64,000 bases of DNA from Stutzerimonas stutzeri (lineage in GTDB: Bacteria; Pseudomonadota; Gammaproteobacteria; Enterobacterales; Pasteurellaceae), in the NCBI GenBank assembly GCA_901420285.1, contig CABDVE010000001.1, positions 1,054,001 through 1,118,000 on the forward strand. The letters run 5' to 3'. The notes below the pieces were generated by a model, which ran no database searches, was not told where the DNA came from, and saw nothing but the letters and a program-made list of their open reading frames with translations. This document shows, piece after piece, positions 18,842-30,909 of the stretch. A program made the position numbers and the translations under genes. Position 1 is the stretch's first letter; each line of letters opens with the position of its first letter.

Positions 18842-19650
18842 TTAACTTAAATATTGAGCTCGGTATTGCACCGGGCTCAATCCTTTGAAAGCAAGTTTAA
18901 TTCGTTTTTGGTTGTAATACACTAAATATTCTTCAATTTTAGCCTGTAATTCAGCAATTAAATGATAAGTCCGAGAGTAAAAGCACTCTGATTTTAATAT
19001 TGCAAAAAAGCTTTCAATCACCGCATTATCGTAGCAATTTCCTCGGCGGCTCATACTTTGAACCGCTTTACCCTCCAACATCTTTACCCATTCCGCCGAA
19101 CCATACAATACACCTTGGTCGCTATGAATAATCGGGCATTCTGTCGGTTTAATCTTACTAAGCCCTTGTTCTAACATCTTTTTTACCAATGAAAACTTCG
19201 GGCGTGTCGCAAAGTTATAGGCAATAATTTCTCGGTTAGCCAAGTCCATCAACGGTGAAAAATAAAGCGTTTCTTGCCCAACATGAAATTCCGTTACATC
19301 CGTTACCCATTTTTGATTGAGTGCCGTTGCTGTAAAATCACGATTCAGCAAATTCGGGGCAATATGCGATGTTTTTCCACGTTTTCCATGTCTTTTTTTG
19401 CGTAAAATGGAATGAATACCTAACTCGTTCATCAGCTTTAACACCGTTTTATGATTCAAATTAAAACCCATTTGGCGTAATTTGAGTGTCATTGGGCGAT
19501 AACCATCTCGGTTTTTGTTCTTTTTATACAGCAGCAAGATTGCCTCTTTTATCTCATGATAATTCCGTTTAACCTATTGGTAATAAAAGCTTGAGCGAGG
19601 CATTTTAGCCATATGAAGTAAATCATTTAACGCATGGTCTGGCTTCAATC
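18842..19650 (-). pseudogene. IS3-family transposase orfB, copy 2, with in-frame stop
   Basis: The integrase core is complete: QKWVTDVTEF (Asp), IIHSDQGVLYG (Asp) and DNAVIESFFAILKSE (Glu). Near the N-terminus, SFYYQ is followed by TAG where copy 1 has KE, so translation from the normal start stops early; the open frame begins only at 19537. Probably inactive unless the truncated core suffices. Confidence 0.85.
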
Positions 19651-19652
19651 TT

Positions 19653-20021
19653 TCAATGATTTTTCTGTCGTTGTTTTTGACGGTCGAGCGCCTCCAACTC
19701 CTTTAGGTAAGCAATCTCCGCACGAGCCAAGGCGAGCTCTCGTTGTAACTTTTTAAACGCTTTAGGTGAAAAGTCTGTAGTTTCTGGGATTTCAATGTCT
19801 TTCTTTTTCATCTTTGGCTTCGCTATTTTCGGTGTTTGAAGGTTTGTATGAGGTGATTTTACGCCATCAAGCCCTCTTTCCCGAAATGCTTTTAGCCAAT
19901 AAATGACGGCAGAATGGGGAATGTTATGAAGTTTAGCCACCTCACGGATACCATAATCCTGCTCGGTGACCAGTTTGATAATTTTCAAACGAAATTGATA
20001 AGGGTAGGACATAATCTGCAC
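19653..20021 (-). CDS. IS3-family orfA, copy 2
   Basis: Nearly identical to orfA of copy 1, differing at a few residues (for example NIPHSAV for KISHALV in the recognition helix, and EALDRQ for EKLDRQ). Likely start MSYPYQF at 20012. Confidence 0.88.
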   Translation of the reverse strand: MQIMSYPYQFRLKIIKLVTEQDYGIREVAKLHNIPHSAVIYWLKAFRERGLDGVKSPHTNLQTPKIAKPKMKKKDIEIPETTDFSPKAFKKLQRELALARAEIAYLKELEALDRQKQRQKNH

Positions 20022-20069
20022 CTCAAATTAGGTGTCCAAGTTTTGGGGTGCAGATCATTTTTTATTACA

Positions 20070-21653
20070 TTAATGTTCTCTTGTTTTGAAGAATGTCACA
20101 TCAGGATAACGTTCTTGCGCAAGGTTTAGATTTACCATTGTTGGCGCGATGTAAGTAAGGTTATCGCCACCGTCTAACGCCAAGTTTTGCTCGTTTTTAC
20201 GTTTAAACTCTTCAAATTTTTTCGCATCGCCACATTCCACCCAACGTGCCGTTGCCACGTTGACGGTTTCATAAATGGCTTCGACGTTGTATTCAGATTT
20301 CAAACGCGACACCACCACATCAAACTGCAACACACCCACCGCTCCAACGATTAAATCGTTGTTCAACAATGGACGGAAAACCTGCACGGCGCCTTCCTCG
20401 GAAAGCTGTACCAAGCCTTTTAATAATTGCTTTTGTTTGAGTGGATCTTTCAAACGAATACGGCGGAATAATTCCGGTGCAAAGTTCGGAATGCCCGTGA
20501 ATTTTAACTCTTCCCCTTGGGTAAACGTATCGCCAATTTGAATCGTGCCGTGATTATGTAAGCCGATAATGTCGCCTGCATAGGCTTCTTCCGCATGCGC
20601 ACGGTCACCCGCCATAAAGGTTAAGGCATCAGAAATCACCACGTCTTTGCCGATACGCACATGCTTGAGTTTCATGCCTTTTTCATATTTGCCGGACACG
20701 ACACGTAAGAATGCAACACGGTCGCGGTGTTTTGGATCCATATTGGCTTGAATTTTAAACACGAAACCACTGAATTTTTCTTCGTCAGCAGACACTTTAC
20801 GCGTATCTGCCTGGCGAGCTTGTGGCGCAGGCGCCCATTCGGTTAAGCCGTCAAGGAAATGATCCACGCCGAAATTCCCCAATGCGGTGCCAAAAAAGAC
20901 TGGCGTTAGTTCGCCATTTAGGAATAAATCCAAGTCAAATTCGTTGCTTGCACCTTTCACCAACTCCAATTCATCACGCAATTGTTGTGCCAAATCGTCA
21001 CCTACGGCGTTATCTAATTCCGGATTATTCAAGCCTTTTACAATGCGCACTTCTTGAATGGTGTGCCCTTGTCCGGTTTGGTAAAGATAGGTTTCATCTT
21101 TGTATAAGTGATATACGCCTTTAAACAATTTGCCGCAGCCGATAGGCCAAGTAATCGGTGCGCAGTGAATTTTTAATACATTTTCTACTTCATCCAATAA
21201 TTCCATCGGATCGCGAATATCACGGTCAAGTTTGTTCATAAATGTGATAATCGGCGTGTCGCGCAAACGGGCAACTTCCATCAATTTAATGGTACGATCC
21301 TCAACCCCTTTCGCGGAGTCGATTACCATCAAACAGCTGTCCACCGCCGTTAAAGTGCGGTAGGTATCTTCAGAGAAATCCTCATGTCCCGGGGTATCCA
21401 GCAGATTGACCAAACAGTCGTTGTATGGGAATTGCATCACGGAAGTGGTAATGGAAATCCCACGTTGTTTTTCCATTTCCATCCAGTCAGATTTCGCGTG
21501 TTGCGCGGAACCTTTACCTTTCACCGAACCGGCTTTTTGAATGGCGTTACCATAAAGCAAGACCTTTTCGGTAATGGTGGTTTTACCCGCATCGGGGTGA
21601 GAAATAATCGCAAAAGTGCGGCGTTTATTAACTTGTTCTAAAGGGTAAGTCAT
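20070..21653 (-). CDS. prfC: Peptide chain release factor 3
   Basis: The 527-residue translational GTPase recycles RF1/RF2 from the ribosome. The start [20 protein letters not shown] at 21653 fits E. coli RF3 (529); a longer upstream frame lacks homology. GTPase motifs are visible: [28 protein letters not shown] switch I region [12 protein letters not shown] and the RF3-specific C-terminal part follow. It is divergent from purC, sharing a 177-bp control region. IS copy 2 ends 14 bp past the stop. Confidence 0.97.
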   Translation of the reverse strand: MTYPLEQVNKRRTFAIISHPDAGKTTITEKVLLYGNAIQKAGSVKGKGSAQHAKSDWMEMEKQRGISITTSVMQFPYNDCLVNLLDTPGHEDFSEDTYRTLTAVDSCLMVIDSAKGVEDRTIKLMEVARLRDTPIITFMNKLDRDIRDPMELLDEVENVLKIHCAPITWPIGCGKLFKGVYHLYKDETYLYQTGQGHTIQEVRIVKGLNNPELDNAVGDDLAQQLRDELELVKGASNEFDLDLFLNGELTPVFFGTALGNFGVDHFLDGLTEWAPAPQARQADTRKVSADEEKFSGFVFKIQANMDPKHRDRVAFLRVVSGKYEKGMKLKHVRIGKDVVISDALTFMAGDRAHAEEAYAGDIIGLHNHGTIQIGDTFTQGEELKFTGIPNFAPELFRRIRLKDPLKQKQLLKGLVQLSEEGAVQVFRPLLNNDLIVGAVGVLQFDVVVSRLKSEYNVEAIYETVNVATARWVECGDAKKFEEFKRKNEQNLALDGGDNLTYIAPTMVNLNLAQERYPDVTFFKTREH

Positions 21654-21761
21654 TTTTTCTTTCTTTGGGCTACTAAAAATGGCGGCTATTTTCTCTGATT
21701 TTGAGATTTTGCTCAAACTAAATCGACGAAATTCTATGAATCGCATGGTTTTTTGAAAAAT

Positions 21762-21793
21762 AGCAAACGTTTGCTTAAAAAGTACGGTACAAT
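21762..21793 (+). promoter_or_regulatory. PurR operator and -10 element upstream of purC
   Basis: AGCAAACGTTTGCT (21762-21775) is a perfect palindrome matching the PurR core. A TACAAT -10 follows at 21788-21793, so bound PurR would cover the -35 region. Purine repression of purC is inferred from the known regulon. Confidence 0.85.
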
Positions 21794-21830
21794 ACGCGCC
21801 AGTTTTTACAACGATAAAAAGGTGCAAACC

Positions 21831-22697
21831 ATGACACAGCAAAATCTAAGTCTTAAAAAAATCTATTCCGGCAAAGTGCGGGATTTATATGAAATCGATG
21901 GTAAACGGATGTTGATGGTAGCGACGGATCGGTTGTCGGCATTCGATGTGATTTTAGATGAGCCGATTCCGCGCAAAGGCGAAATCCTGACACAAATTTC
22001 TAACTTTTGGTTTAACAAACTGGCGCACATTATGCCGAATCATTTCACCGGCGACAGCGTTTACGATGTGTTACCCAAAGCGGAAGCCGATTTAGTCAAG
22101 GATCGTGCGGTGGTTTGTAAACGTTTAACCCCGATTAAAATTGAATCGATCGTGCGCGGGTATTTAACCGGCAGCGGTTTGAAAGATTATAAACATACCG
22201 GCACCATTTGCGGTTTAGTTTTGCCAAAAGGGTTGGTGGAAGCCAGCAAATTGCCTGAGCCAATTTTCACACCGTCCAGCAAAGAAGAAATCGGTAATCA
22301 CGATATTAATATTAGCTATGCCGAGTGTGAAAACTTAATCGGCAAAGATTTGGCGGCACAGGTGAAAGAAAAAGCCATCGCCCTTTATACGGAAGCAGCA
22401 AAATATGCTTTAACCAAAGGCATTATTATTTGCGACACCAAATTTGAATTCGGTTTGGACGAAAACGGTACTTTAACTTTGATGGATGAAGTGTTAACGC
22501 CGGATTCCAGCCGTTTTTGGTCGGTGGAAACCTATAAAGAAGGTACCAATCCGCCATCTTTTGATAAACAGTTCATTCGAGATTGGTTAGAAAACAGTGG
22601 TTGGAACAAACAACCGCCAGCGCCGAAAGTTCCGCTAGATGTAATTGAAAAGACCGTGGCGAAATATCAAGAAGCCTTGGATCTTCTAACAAAATAA
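21831..22697 (+). CDS. purC: SAICAR synthase (phosphoribosylaminoimidazole-succinocarboxamide synthase)
   Basis: The 288-residue enzyme joins CAIR and aspartate in de novo purine synthesis. The ATG at 21831 (GGTG before it; [20 protein letters not shown]) is chosen over a frame that runs through the PurR operator. Motifs: [67 protein letters not shown]. It is of the longer type rather than the 237-residue E. coli form. Confidence 0.96.
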   Translation: MTQQNLSLKKIYSGKVRDLYEIDGKRMLMVATDRLSAFDVILDEPIPRKGEILTQISNFWFNKLAHIMPNHFTGDSVYDVLPKAEADLVKDRAVVCKRLTPIKIESIVRGYLTGSGLKDYKHTGTICGLVLPKGLVEASKLPEPIFTPSSKEEIGNHDINISYAECENLIGKDLAAQVKEKAIALYTEAAKYALTKGIIICDTKFEFGLDENGTLTLMDEVLTPDSSRFWSVETYKEGTNPPSFDKQFIRDWLENSGWNKQPPAPKVPLDVIEKTVAKYQEALDLLTK

Positions 22698-22820
22698 CAA
22701 TGAAATCTCTATTTATCGCAGGGATTTTTATAAACGAAACTCAAATTCACTGCTTTATAATAAATTCTCAATTGAAGTAGAAAATTGCTAGACAAGCAGG
22801 AAAGATACGGTTATATTTTT

Positions 22821-24218
<1,398 letters not shown>

Positions 24219-24227
24219 ATCAGAATA

Positions 24228-24275
24228 AAAAAATCCGCATTCAAGCTTAATAATTTGAATGCGGATTTTTTATTT
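24228..24275. terminator. argG/pgsA convergent terminator
   Basis: AAATCCGCATTCAA (24231-24244) pairs with TTGAATGCGGATTT (24255-24268); A-rich before and T-rich after, so usable from both sides. Confidence 0.9.
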
Positions 24276-24284
24276 ATATGCGTT

Positions 24285-24842
24285 TTATTTACCTACTTCA
24301 TCCAACATGCTTTCTTTTGCCGCGTTTAGGTATTGAATCATCGACCACACAGTTAAAATTACGGCCACATAAAGTAGAATGATGGCAAGAACTTCCATAT
24401 AGATGTTATAGCGCCATAATAAACCACCTAAAGCAAGCATTTGTGAAGTCGTTTTAACTTTACCTAGCCAGGATACAGCGACTTTGTTGCGCTCACCTAA
24501 TTCAGCCATCCATTCACGTAAAGCGGAAATAATAATTTCACGGGAAATCATTATAATCGCAGGAATAGTGATCCAGAAGGTATGCTGATACTCCACGATT
24601 AATACAAGAGCGGCGACTACCATTACTTTGTCGGCAACGGGGTCTAAGAATGCGCCGAAACGGGTTGTTTGTTTCCATTTGCGGGCAAGATAGCCGTCAA
24701 GCCAATCCGTTACGCCAGCAATAAAGAAAATAACCGTAGTAATGAATGGAGCCGATTCGATAGGAAGATAAAAAGCGATCACAAAGAAAGGGATCAAGAA
24801 CACTCGGAAAATAGTCAGAAAAATAGGAACATTAAATTTCAT
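24285..24842 (-). CDS. pgsA: CDP-diacylglycerol-glycerol-3-phosphate 3-phosphatidyltransferase
   Basis: The 185-residue inner-membrane enzyme makes phosphatidylglycerol phosphate. The CDP-alcohol phosphotransferase motif is complete: [11 protein letters not shown] followed by [10 protein letters not shown] (residues about 46-71), with the three Asp residues that bind metal. It has about four to five membrane helices, and [18 protein letters not shown] as the usual N-terminus. Confidence 0.96.
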   Translation of the reverse strand: MKFNVPIFLTIFRVFLIPFFVIAFYLPIESAPFITTVIFFIAGVTDWLDGYLARKWKQTTRFGAFLDPVADKVMVVAALVLIVEYQHTFWITIPAIIMISREIIISALREWMAELGERNKVAVSWLGKVKTTSQMLALGGLLWRYNIYMEVLAIILLYVAVILTVWSMIQYLNAAKESMLDEVGK

Positions 24843-24894
24843 AAAAGTGACCGCACTGATTATACGTGGCTTTATTCTAAAGGATCTTTAGCTA

Positions 24895-24920
24895 TAAAAA
24901 AAGCCACATAATGTGGCTTT
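24895..24920 (-). terminator. Terminator of the peroxiredoxin gene
   Basis: AAAGCCACAT (24900-24909) pairs with ATGTGGCTTT (24911-24920); on the minus strand a run of seven T follows. Confidence 0.88.
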
Positions 24921-24941
24921 CCTGTAAAGGTTAGATAAAGA

Positions 24942-25544
24942 TTAAAGTTTATCTGCGTTTTGTTTTAAGTATTTTGCAACGCCTTCAGGACTATCTTTCA
25001 TTCCTTCTTTACCTTTTTCCCACTGTGCCGGGCAAACTTCGCCGTGTTCTTCATGGAATTGTAAAGCATCAACCATACGTAACATTTCATCAATATTGCG
25101 ACCTAACGGAAGGTCATTCACAACTTGGTGACGAACCACTCCATTTTTGTCGATCAAGAATGAAGCGCGCAATGCAACGCCTGCTTCAGGGTGTTCGATA
25201 CCGTATGCTTGAGCAATTTCATGTTTAACGTCAGCTGCTAATGCGTATTTAACTTGGCCAATACCGCCGTTTTCAGTTGGGGTATTACGCCAAGCGTTGT
25301 GAGTAAATTGAGAGTCAATAGATACACCGACGACTTCTACGCCGCGTTTTTTGAATTCTTCATAACGGTGATCGAAAGCGATTAATTCTGATGGACATAC
25401 GAAAGTGAAGTCTAACGGATAAAAGAAGATTACCGCTGCTTTACCTTCAATGTGTTTTTTAAAATTGAAATTGTCAACGATTTCACCATTGCCTAAAACT
25501 GCAGATGAAGTAAAATCCGGGGCTTGATGAGTTACTAATACCAT
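24942..25544 (-). CDS. Typical 2-Cys peroxiredoxin (AhpC/TsaA family)
   Basis: The 200-residue thiol peroxidase reduces H2O2 and organic peroxides. The peroxidatic Cys50 is in DFTFVCPSE and the resolving Cys171 in GEVCPAQWEKG. The FFYPLDFTFVCPSELIAF block and C-terminal YLKQ tail are typical. I take MVLVTHQAPDF at 25544, because AAGGA is 9 bases upstream of it and only 3 from a Met two codons earlier. It is a single gene with its own terminator; the reductant is not encoded here. Confidence 0.95.
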   Translation of the reverse strand: MVLVTHQAPDFTSSAVLGNGEIVDNFNFKKHIEGKAAVIFFYPLDFTFVCPSELIAFDHRYEEFKKRGVEVVGVSIDSQFTHNAWRNTPTENGGIGQVKYALAADVKHEIAQAYGIEHPEAGVALRASFLIDKNGVVRHQVVNDLPLGRNIDEMLRMVDALQFHEEHGEVCPAQWEKGKEGMKDSPEGVAKYLKQNADKL

Positions 25545-25686
25545 AATCATAATTCCTTATATCAATAAGTTAATAAAAATTTTGCTAACGCAAAATACGC
25601 GCGGTATTGTAGAGAAATTAATCGTATTTTTATAGCAGTTTTTATCTATTACATTAATTAATATTATCTAATTAAAGGTGAAATAT

Positions 25687-26877
25687 ATGTCAACACAACA
25701 TTCATTAGCCACAACCTTGGTCCATGCCGGACGGAATAAACGTTTTTCCCAAGGTGCGGTGAATCCGGTGATTCAACGCGCTTCTTCACTCGTTTTCGAC
25801 AGTATGGCCGATAAAAAATATTGCACACAAAATCGTTATAAAGGCGAATTATTTTATGGGCGTCGCGGTACGCTTACGCATTTTGCTTTGCAGGATTTAA
25901 TGTGTGAAATGGAAGGCGGAGCCGGTTGTTACCTTTATCCTTGCGGTGCGGCGGCGGTGACCAATGCGATTTTATCTTTTGTGAAAAGCGGTGATCACGT
26001 TTTAATGAGCGGTGCGGCTTACGAACCGACACAAGATTTCTGCAATATCATATTGAAGAAAATGCAGATTGACACGACTTATTACGACCCGCTTATCGGT
26101 TCCGACATCGCAAAATTAGTTCAACCGAATAGCAAAGTACTTTTTCTTGAAGCGCCAAGTTCTATTACTATGGAAGTACCGGATATCCCGACAATTGTAA
26201 AAGCGGTACGCGCGGTCAATCCTGAGATCGTGATTATGATTGATAATACTTGGGGTGCAGGTGTGTTATTCAAAGCGCTTGAACATGATATAGATATTTC
26301 CATTCAGGCCGGTACAAAATATCTCGTGGGACATTCCGATGTAATGATCGGCACCGCATTGGCGAATGCTCGCACTTGGGATCAGCTACGCGAACATTCT
26401 TATTTAATGGGGCAAATGGTGGATGCAGATTCTGCTTATACCACTGCACGTGGCATTCGCACTTTAAACGTTCGTTTAAAACAACACCACGAAAGCGGCT
26501 TAAAAATTGCGCAATGGTTAAGCGCACAGCCGGAAGTGAAAGCAGTTTATCACCCAGCCTTACCAAGTTGTCCGGGACATGAATTTTTTCTACGTGATTT
26601 TAATGGTGCGAGCGGTTTGTTCTCTTTTGAATTAAACCGACGTTTAACTAATGAGCAAACAGCGCAATTTATGGATCACTTTAAACTCTTTACGATGGCC
26701 TATTCTTGGGGTGGTTTTGAATCCTTGATTTTATGCAACCAACCGGAAGAAATCGCTAAAATCCGCCCGAATATCAAACGAAAACTAACGGGTTCATTGA
26801 TTCGTGTGCATATCGGTTTTGAAGATCCGGAAGAATTAATTGCCGATTTAAAAGCCGGTTTTGAACGAATCGCCTAA
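25687..26877 (+). CDS. metC: Cystathionine beta-lyase
   Basis: The 396-residue PLP enzyme splits cystathionine to homocysteine, pyruvate and ammonia in methionine synthesis. The start at 25687 (AAAGGTG 5 bases upstream, [16 protein letters not shown]) matches E. coli MetC (395). It has [22 protein letters not shown] and the PLP-lysine motif [18 protein letters not shown]. The MetC group is favoured over MetB by overall likeness. No clear met boxes are seen in front of it. mpl follows in the same direction after a hairpin. Confidence 0.93.
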   Translation: MSTQHSLATTLVHAGRNKRFSQGAVNPVIQRASSLVFDSMADKKYCTQNRYKGELFYGRRGTLTHFALQDLMCEMEGGAGCYLYPCGAAAVTNAILSFVKSGDHVLMSGAAYEPTQDFCNIILKKMQIDTTYYDPLIGSDIAKLVQPNSKVLFLEAPSSITMEVPDIPTIVKAVRAVNPEIVIMIDNTWGAGVLFKALEHDIDISIQAGTKYLVGHSDVMIGTALANARTWDQLREHSYLMGQMVDADSAYTTARGIRTLNVRLKQHHESGLKIAQWLSAQPEVKAVYHPALPSCPGHEFFLRDFNGASGLFSFELNRRLTNEQTAQFMDHFKLFTMAYSWGGFESLILCNQPEEIAKIRPNIKRKLTGSLIRVHIGFEDPEELIADLKAGFERIA

Positions 26878-26897
26878 CTTCTTTTCCCATTTCTTCA

Positions 26898-26920
26898 GGG
26901 CTTGCGCAGCAAGCCCTTAT
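26898..26920 (+). terminator. Hairpin after metC
   Basis: AGGGCTTG/CAAGCCCT with a CGCAG loop and TTATTTACT after it; a modest terminator before mpl. Confidence 0.6.
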
Positions 26921-26982
26921 TTACTCAACCTATGAGTTGATTTATCATGCCTTTCCTTTTTTTCACATAAGAAGAAATCATA

Positions 26983-28338
26983 ATGAAACATATCCATATT
27001 TTAGGTATTTGCGGTACTTTTATGGGTGGCATAGCGATGCTTGCCAAACAAATGGGATACTCGGTGACGGGCTCGGATACTAACGTTTATCCGCCGATGA
27101 GTACGTTTTTACAAGAGCAAGGCATTGATATTATTCCGAATTATGATACGGCACAGCTACAACCGACGCCGGACATGGTGATTATTGGCAATGCGTTAAA
27201 ACGCGGTAATCCTTGTGTAGAATATATTTTAGAAAATAACTTGCCTTACACTTCCGGTCCCCAATGGTTGCACGACCATTTATTGCGTGATCGTTGGGTA
27301 TTGGCGGTATCCGGCACGCACGGCAAAACTACCACAACGGGAATGCTGACTTGGATTTTGGAAAAAAGCGGTTTAAATCCTGGTTTTTTAATCGGCGGCA
27401 TCGCCGGCAATTTTGGTGTTTCAGCGCGTTTGGGAGAAAGTCCATTTTTTGTCATTGAAGCGGATGAATACGATACGGCTTTTTTTGACAAACGTTCCAA
27501 ATTCGTGCATTACAACCCGAAAACCTTAATTATCAATAACATCAGTTTTGATCACGCAGATATTTTTGATGATTTAAAAGCGATTCAACGCCAATTCCAT
27601 CACATGATTCGCATCATTCCGGCGAGCGGTCGCATTCTTTCTTCCTCTGATGAACAAAGCGTGAAAGACACGTTAGCGATGGGCTGTTGGTCGGAGCAAC
27701 AATTCCTCGGTAAAAACGGGGAATGGTACGCCGAACGCATAACAACAGACGCTTCGCATTTTGCCGTGTTCCGACACGGTGAAAAAATCGCCGAAGTAAA
27801 ATGGAATATTGTCGGCGCGCATAATATGCATAATGCCTTAATGGCGATTGCGGCAGCGCACCATGCCGGTGTTTCTGTCGAAAGCGCTTGTCAGGCACTT
27901 GGCACTTTTATTAATGCGAAACGTCGTTTGGAAATCAAAGGCGAAGTAAACGGCATCACGGTTTACGATGATTTTGCCCACCATCCGGAAGCCATCCTCG
28001 CTACACTCACTGCATTGCGCGATAAAGTGGGCGGTGGCGTGCGTATTCTTGCTGTCCTGGAACCGCGTTCTAATACGATGAAAATGGGTGTGCAAAAAGA
28101 TGAAATCGCGCCGGCGTTAGGCCGAGCGGATATGGTTTTTATGTTGCAGCCGGAGAATATTCCTTGGGAAGTGGCGGAAATTGCCGCGCAGTGCGTGCAA
28201 CCGGCGTACTGGAGCGCCAATTTGGATAAATTGGCGGATATGATTGCGGCGGAAGCGCAACCAACCGATCATATTCTTGTTATGTCAAATGGTAGCTTCG
28301 GCGATATTCATCAAAAGATTTTGGATAGGCTCAGCTAA
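26983..28338 (+). CDS. mpl: Murein tripeptide ligase (UDP-MurNAc:L-Ala-gamma-D-Glu-meso-DAP ligase)
   Basis: The 451-residue Mur ligase reattaches recycled murein tripeptide to UDP-MurNAc. The N-terminal HILGICGTFMGGIAMLAKQM is diagnostic for Mpl. The ATP-binding loop is SGTHGKTTTTGML (about residues 109-121); Mur motifs EADEYDTAFF, GAHNMHNALMAIAA and YDDFAHHPEA follow. Length agrees with E. coli (457). metC-mpl adjacency is the Haemophilus order. Confidence 0.96.
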   Translation: MKHIHILGICGTFMGGIAMLAKQMGYSVTGSDTNVYPPMSTFLQEQGIDIIPNYDTAQLQPTPDMVIIGNALKRGNPCVEYILENNLPYTSGPQWLHDHLLRDRWVLAVSGTHGKTTTTGMLTWILEKSGLNPGFLIGGIAGNFGVSARLGESPFFVIEADEYDTAFFDKRSKFVHYNPKTLIINNISFDHADIFDDLKAIQRQFHHMIRIIPASGRILSSSDEQSVKDTLAMGCWSEQQFLGKNGEWYAERITTDASHFAVFRHGEKIAEVKWNIVGAHNMHNALMAIAAAHHAGVSVESACQALGTFINAKRRLEIKGEVNGITVYDDFAHHPEAILATLTALRDKVGGGVRILAVLEPRSNTMKMGVQKDEIAPALGRADMVFMLQPENIPWEVAEIAAQCVQPAYWSANLDKLADMIAAEAQPTDHILVMSNGSFGDIHQKILDRLS

Positions 28339-28479
28339 TTTTCTTCAACCGATGCAGTTGGAAACATAAACGTTTTTCGAAATTATACGCCTGAATCAAA
28401 ATCAGGTTCATTGAGCGGTTTCGGAGGCGGTTCTCGAATTTATTGGCGTTAAGTTACGGCCTTTTCGATGAGATCTCAA

Positions 28480-28521
28480 AACAGCACCGCATTGGAGCTG
28501 CTTCCAATGCGGTGCTATTTT
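28480..28521. repeat. Inverted pair of the AGCACCGCATT motif
   Basis: AGCACCGCATTGGA (28483-28496) and TCCAATGCGGTGCT (28503-28516) with a 6-base loop, then ATTTTG. It lies in the 296-bp gene-free gap between mpl and the next gene and could end mpl transcription. Nothing else is recognised in the gap. Confidence 0.88.
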
Positions 28522-28634
28522 GATACTCTAACGCGTCTTCTACAAGCGTTGAAATGACATAACAACCGTTTTACTCATTGAGTTACAAGGTTGGCGTTTT
28601 AATCAATTTTTACTTTTCAAAATAAGGAGAATTT

Positions 28635-29141
28635 ATGGCAGATCCGCATATTCAATCGCCTATGGATTTTTGGGACAATCTGACCGTTATTATTTATCGC
28701 ATCGGCTTCGTTGTTGCCGCGTTGAGTTTTTTGGCGCTTTCTTGGTATCCGCAACAGGCTTTGTTAGGAATTCTGATTGCCGCAACCTGTTGTGCGTCTT
28801 CATTGCATATTTATCTCAAACATTTTCGTTTAACCTTTCAATTCGCCACTTGGATTGGTTTGCTTTGCTATATTTTAGGCGCGCCTGAATTGGCATTCGG
28901 TGGTGCATTACTCACCTTAGGTGGGCTTTGTTTTAAAGAATATTTTTGCTTTCGCGTGCCACTATTAAACCTTCAGCCGGTTTTTGTTTTGTTATTATGG
29001 TTTAGTTGGGTGTTTGAAGGAGCAATATTAACGCGCGTTCTATCAATAATTGTCGGTGCGTTGTTGCTTTTATTGGCAATTCAAAAATGGCGCATGCCGT
29101 TGCATTTCGATATCGGCGATAAAACGAAATATCAAATTTAG
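28635..29141 (+). CDS. Integral membrane protein, DUF2301-like
   Basis: The 168-residue protein has about five to six hydrophobic helices, with a central GGALLTLGGLCFKEYFCFRV block and a conserved-looking polar tail (QKWRMPLHFDIGDKTKYQI). I believe this matches the DUF2301 family of uncharacterised membrane proteins, from memory only. RBS AAGGAG lies 5 bases upstream. It stands alone between mpl and the convergent guaA. No function can be assigned. Confidence 0.7.
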   Translation: MADPHIQSPMDFWDNLTVIIYRIGFVVAALSFLALSWYPQQALLGILIAATCCASSLHIYLKHFRLTFQFATWIGLLCYILGAPELAFGGALLTLGGLCFKEYFCFRVPLLNLQPVFVLLLWFSWVFEGAILTRVLSIIVGALLLLLAIQKWRMPLHFDIGDKTKYQI

Positions 29142-29149
29142 GAACCCGT

Positions 29150-29203
29150 CGGTAGCCATAATTAGGATGCTTGGCTTTGATGCTATTCACATATACCGTC
29201 AAA
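29150..29203 (-). pseudogene. Short scrap of an IS3/IS150-type transposase
   Basis: About 18 residues (VYVNSIKAKHPNYGYRR) resemble the conserved NYGYRR region near the N-terminus of IS150-type orfB. Homology ends at the stop of the neighbouring gene. Fragment only; could be chance. Confidence 0.4.
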
Positions 29204-29245
29204 AATGGGAAATAAGTAGCGTTTGTGTGAAAACGTCAGAAACAG

Positions 29246-29273
29246 ATAACCCCAGTATCTAACTGGGGTTATT
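29246..29273. terminator. Terminator between the DUF2301-like gene and guaA
   Basis: ATAACCCCAGT and ACTGGGGTTAT form an 11-bp stem with a 5-base loop between convergent genes. Confidence 0.85.
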
Positions 29274-29314
29274 GTACTTTTGGAACGATCAGAAACAATC
29301 TGAAATCTTTATTT

Positions 29315-30886
29315 TTATTCCCACTCAATCGTCGCAGGTGGTTTTCCACTTACGTCATACACCACGCGGGAAATGCCGTTTACTTCATTGATGATTCGGT
29401 TGGAGATTTTGCCGAGTAAGTCGTACGGCAGGTGCGCCCAATGTGCGGTCATAAAGTCGATGGTTTCAACAGCACGTAGGGAGACAACCCAGTCGTATTT
29501 GCGTCCGTCGCCCATTACGCCTACGGATTTCACCGGTAGGAACACGGTGAAGGCTTGGCTGACTTTGTAATACCAATCCGCTTTGTGGAGTTCTTCAATG
29601 AAGATTGCATCGGCGCGGCGCAATAAATCGCAGTATTCTTTTTTCACTTCGCCTAACACACGCACACCTAAGCCTGGGCCCGGGAATGGGTGGCGGTTGA
29701 GCATTTCAGCCGGTAAGCCTAATGCCAAGCCGATTTTACGCACTTCGTCTTTGAATAATTCGCGGAGCGGTTCTACTAAACCGAGTTTCATGTAATCTGG
29801 TAAGCCACCAACGTTGTGGTGGGATTTAATCACATGGGCTTTGCCGGTTTTGCTGGCGGCAGATTCAATCACGTCCGGATAGATCGTGCCTTGCGCCAAC
29901 CATTTCACGTTTGGCAATTTTTTCGATTCATCATCGAACACGTCCACGAACACTTTACCGATGATTTTGCGTTTTGCTTCCGGTTCATCCACACCGGCAA
30001 GTTCGCTTAAGAAACGATCTTCTGCGTTCACACGGGTGATGTTCAAGCCGAATTTGTTACCAAACATTTCCATCACTTGGTCGCCTTCGTTTAAGCGGAG
30101 CAAGCCGTTGTCCACAAATACGCAGTGTAAGTTTTTGCCGATGGCTTTATGTAATAACAGTGCGACAACGGATGAATCTACGCCACCTGATAAACCTAAA
30201 ATCACTTCGTCGTTGCCCACTTGTGCTTTAATGCGTGCGACGGCATCCTTGATGATATTTTCTGCCGTCCATTTGGTTTCGCAGCCACAAATGTTCACTA
30301 CGAAGTTGGTTAACAATTCCAAACCGCTTTTCGTGTGGGTGACTTCCGGGTGGAACTGCACGCCGTAGAAACGACGGCTTTCATCCGACATTGCCGCAAT
30401 AGGGCAGGTTGGTGTTGTACCGGTAACAACAAAGTTATTCGGCAAGCGGGTCACTTTATCGCCGTGGCTCATCCAAACGTCTAATTTCGGCCCGGAAGCG
30501 GTCAAATTATCGTTAAGATTGGCAAAAAGTGCGGTCGAATTTTCAAGAGAAACCGACGCATAGCCGAACTCGCGGTGGTCCGAAGTCTCGGTTAAACCGC
30601 CAAGCTGCATCGCCATCGTTTGCATACCGTAGCAAACGCCTAACACCGGCACGCCTGCATTGAACACATATTCCGGCGCGCGCGGACTGTTGGCTTCCGT
30701 GGTGCTTTCAGGACCGCCAGAAAGAATAATCCCCGTTGGGTTAAATTCACGAATTTGTTCTTCCGTTACATCCCACGCCCAAAGTTCGCAGTACACCCCA
30801 ATTTCACGCACGCGGCGTGCAATGAGTTGTGTGTATTGTGAACCAAAGTCGAGGATCAGAATTTTGTGGTGGTGAATGTTTGTCAT
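29315..30886 (-). CDS. guaA: GMP synthase (glutamine-hydrolysing)
   Basis: The 523-residue enzyme converts XMP to GMP. An N-terminal class I glutamine amidotransferase domain has the nucleophile in [10 protein letters not shown] and a His/Glu pair in FHPEVTHT. The ATP-pyrophosphatase loop is [16 protein letters not shown] (about residues 230-245), and the C-terminal dimerisation domain ends PPATIEWE. guaB lies upstream on the same strand but separated by two genes, unlike the guaBA operon of enterics. Confidence 0.98.
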   Translation of the reverse strand: MTNIHHHKILILDFGSQYTQLIARRVREIGVYCELWAWDVTEEQIREFNPTGIILSGGPESTTEANSPRAPEYVFNAGVPVLGVCYGMQTMAMQLGGLTETSDHREFGYASVSLENSTALFANLNDNLTASGPKLDVWMSHGDKVTRLPNNFVVTGTTPTCPIAAMSDESRRFYGVQFHPEVTHTKSGLELLTNFVVNICGCETKWTAENIIKDAVARIKAQVGNDEVILGLSGGVDSSVVALLLHKAIGKNLHCVFVDNGLLRLNEGDQVMEMFGNKFGLNITRVNAEDRFLSELAGVDEPEAKRKIIGKVFVDVFDDESKKLPNVKWLAQGTIYPDVIESAASKTGKAHVIKSHHNVGGLPDYMKLGLVEPLRELFKDEVRKIGLALGLPAEMLNRHPFPGPGLGVRVLGEVKKEYCDLLRRADAIFIEELHKADWYYKVSQAFTVFLPVKSVGVMGDGRKYDWVVSLRAVETIDFMTAHWAHLPYDLLGKISNRIINEVNGISRVVYDVSGKPPATIEWE

Positions 30887-30909
30887 TTTTTACCTTATAG
30901 AAAGTAAGA

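Larger units (their letters stand above)
18812..20056 (-). mobile_element. IS3-family insertion sequence, copy 2 (full length, orfB nonsense)
   Basis: A 1245-bp element in the same orientation as copy 1, again between GATC sites, with ends TACCCCCAAAAAGTTGGACA and (inward) TGCACCCCAAAACTTGGACA. Together the copies bracket the fec operon and the DMT gene (about 7 kb), a composite-transposon layout. Confidence 0.92.

Noticed and set aside
13100-20050. Repeated sequence at 13.1-14.2 and 18.8-20.0 kb as a CRISPR or other array
   Set aside because: It is two copies of one IS3-type element with transposase genes and inverted ends.
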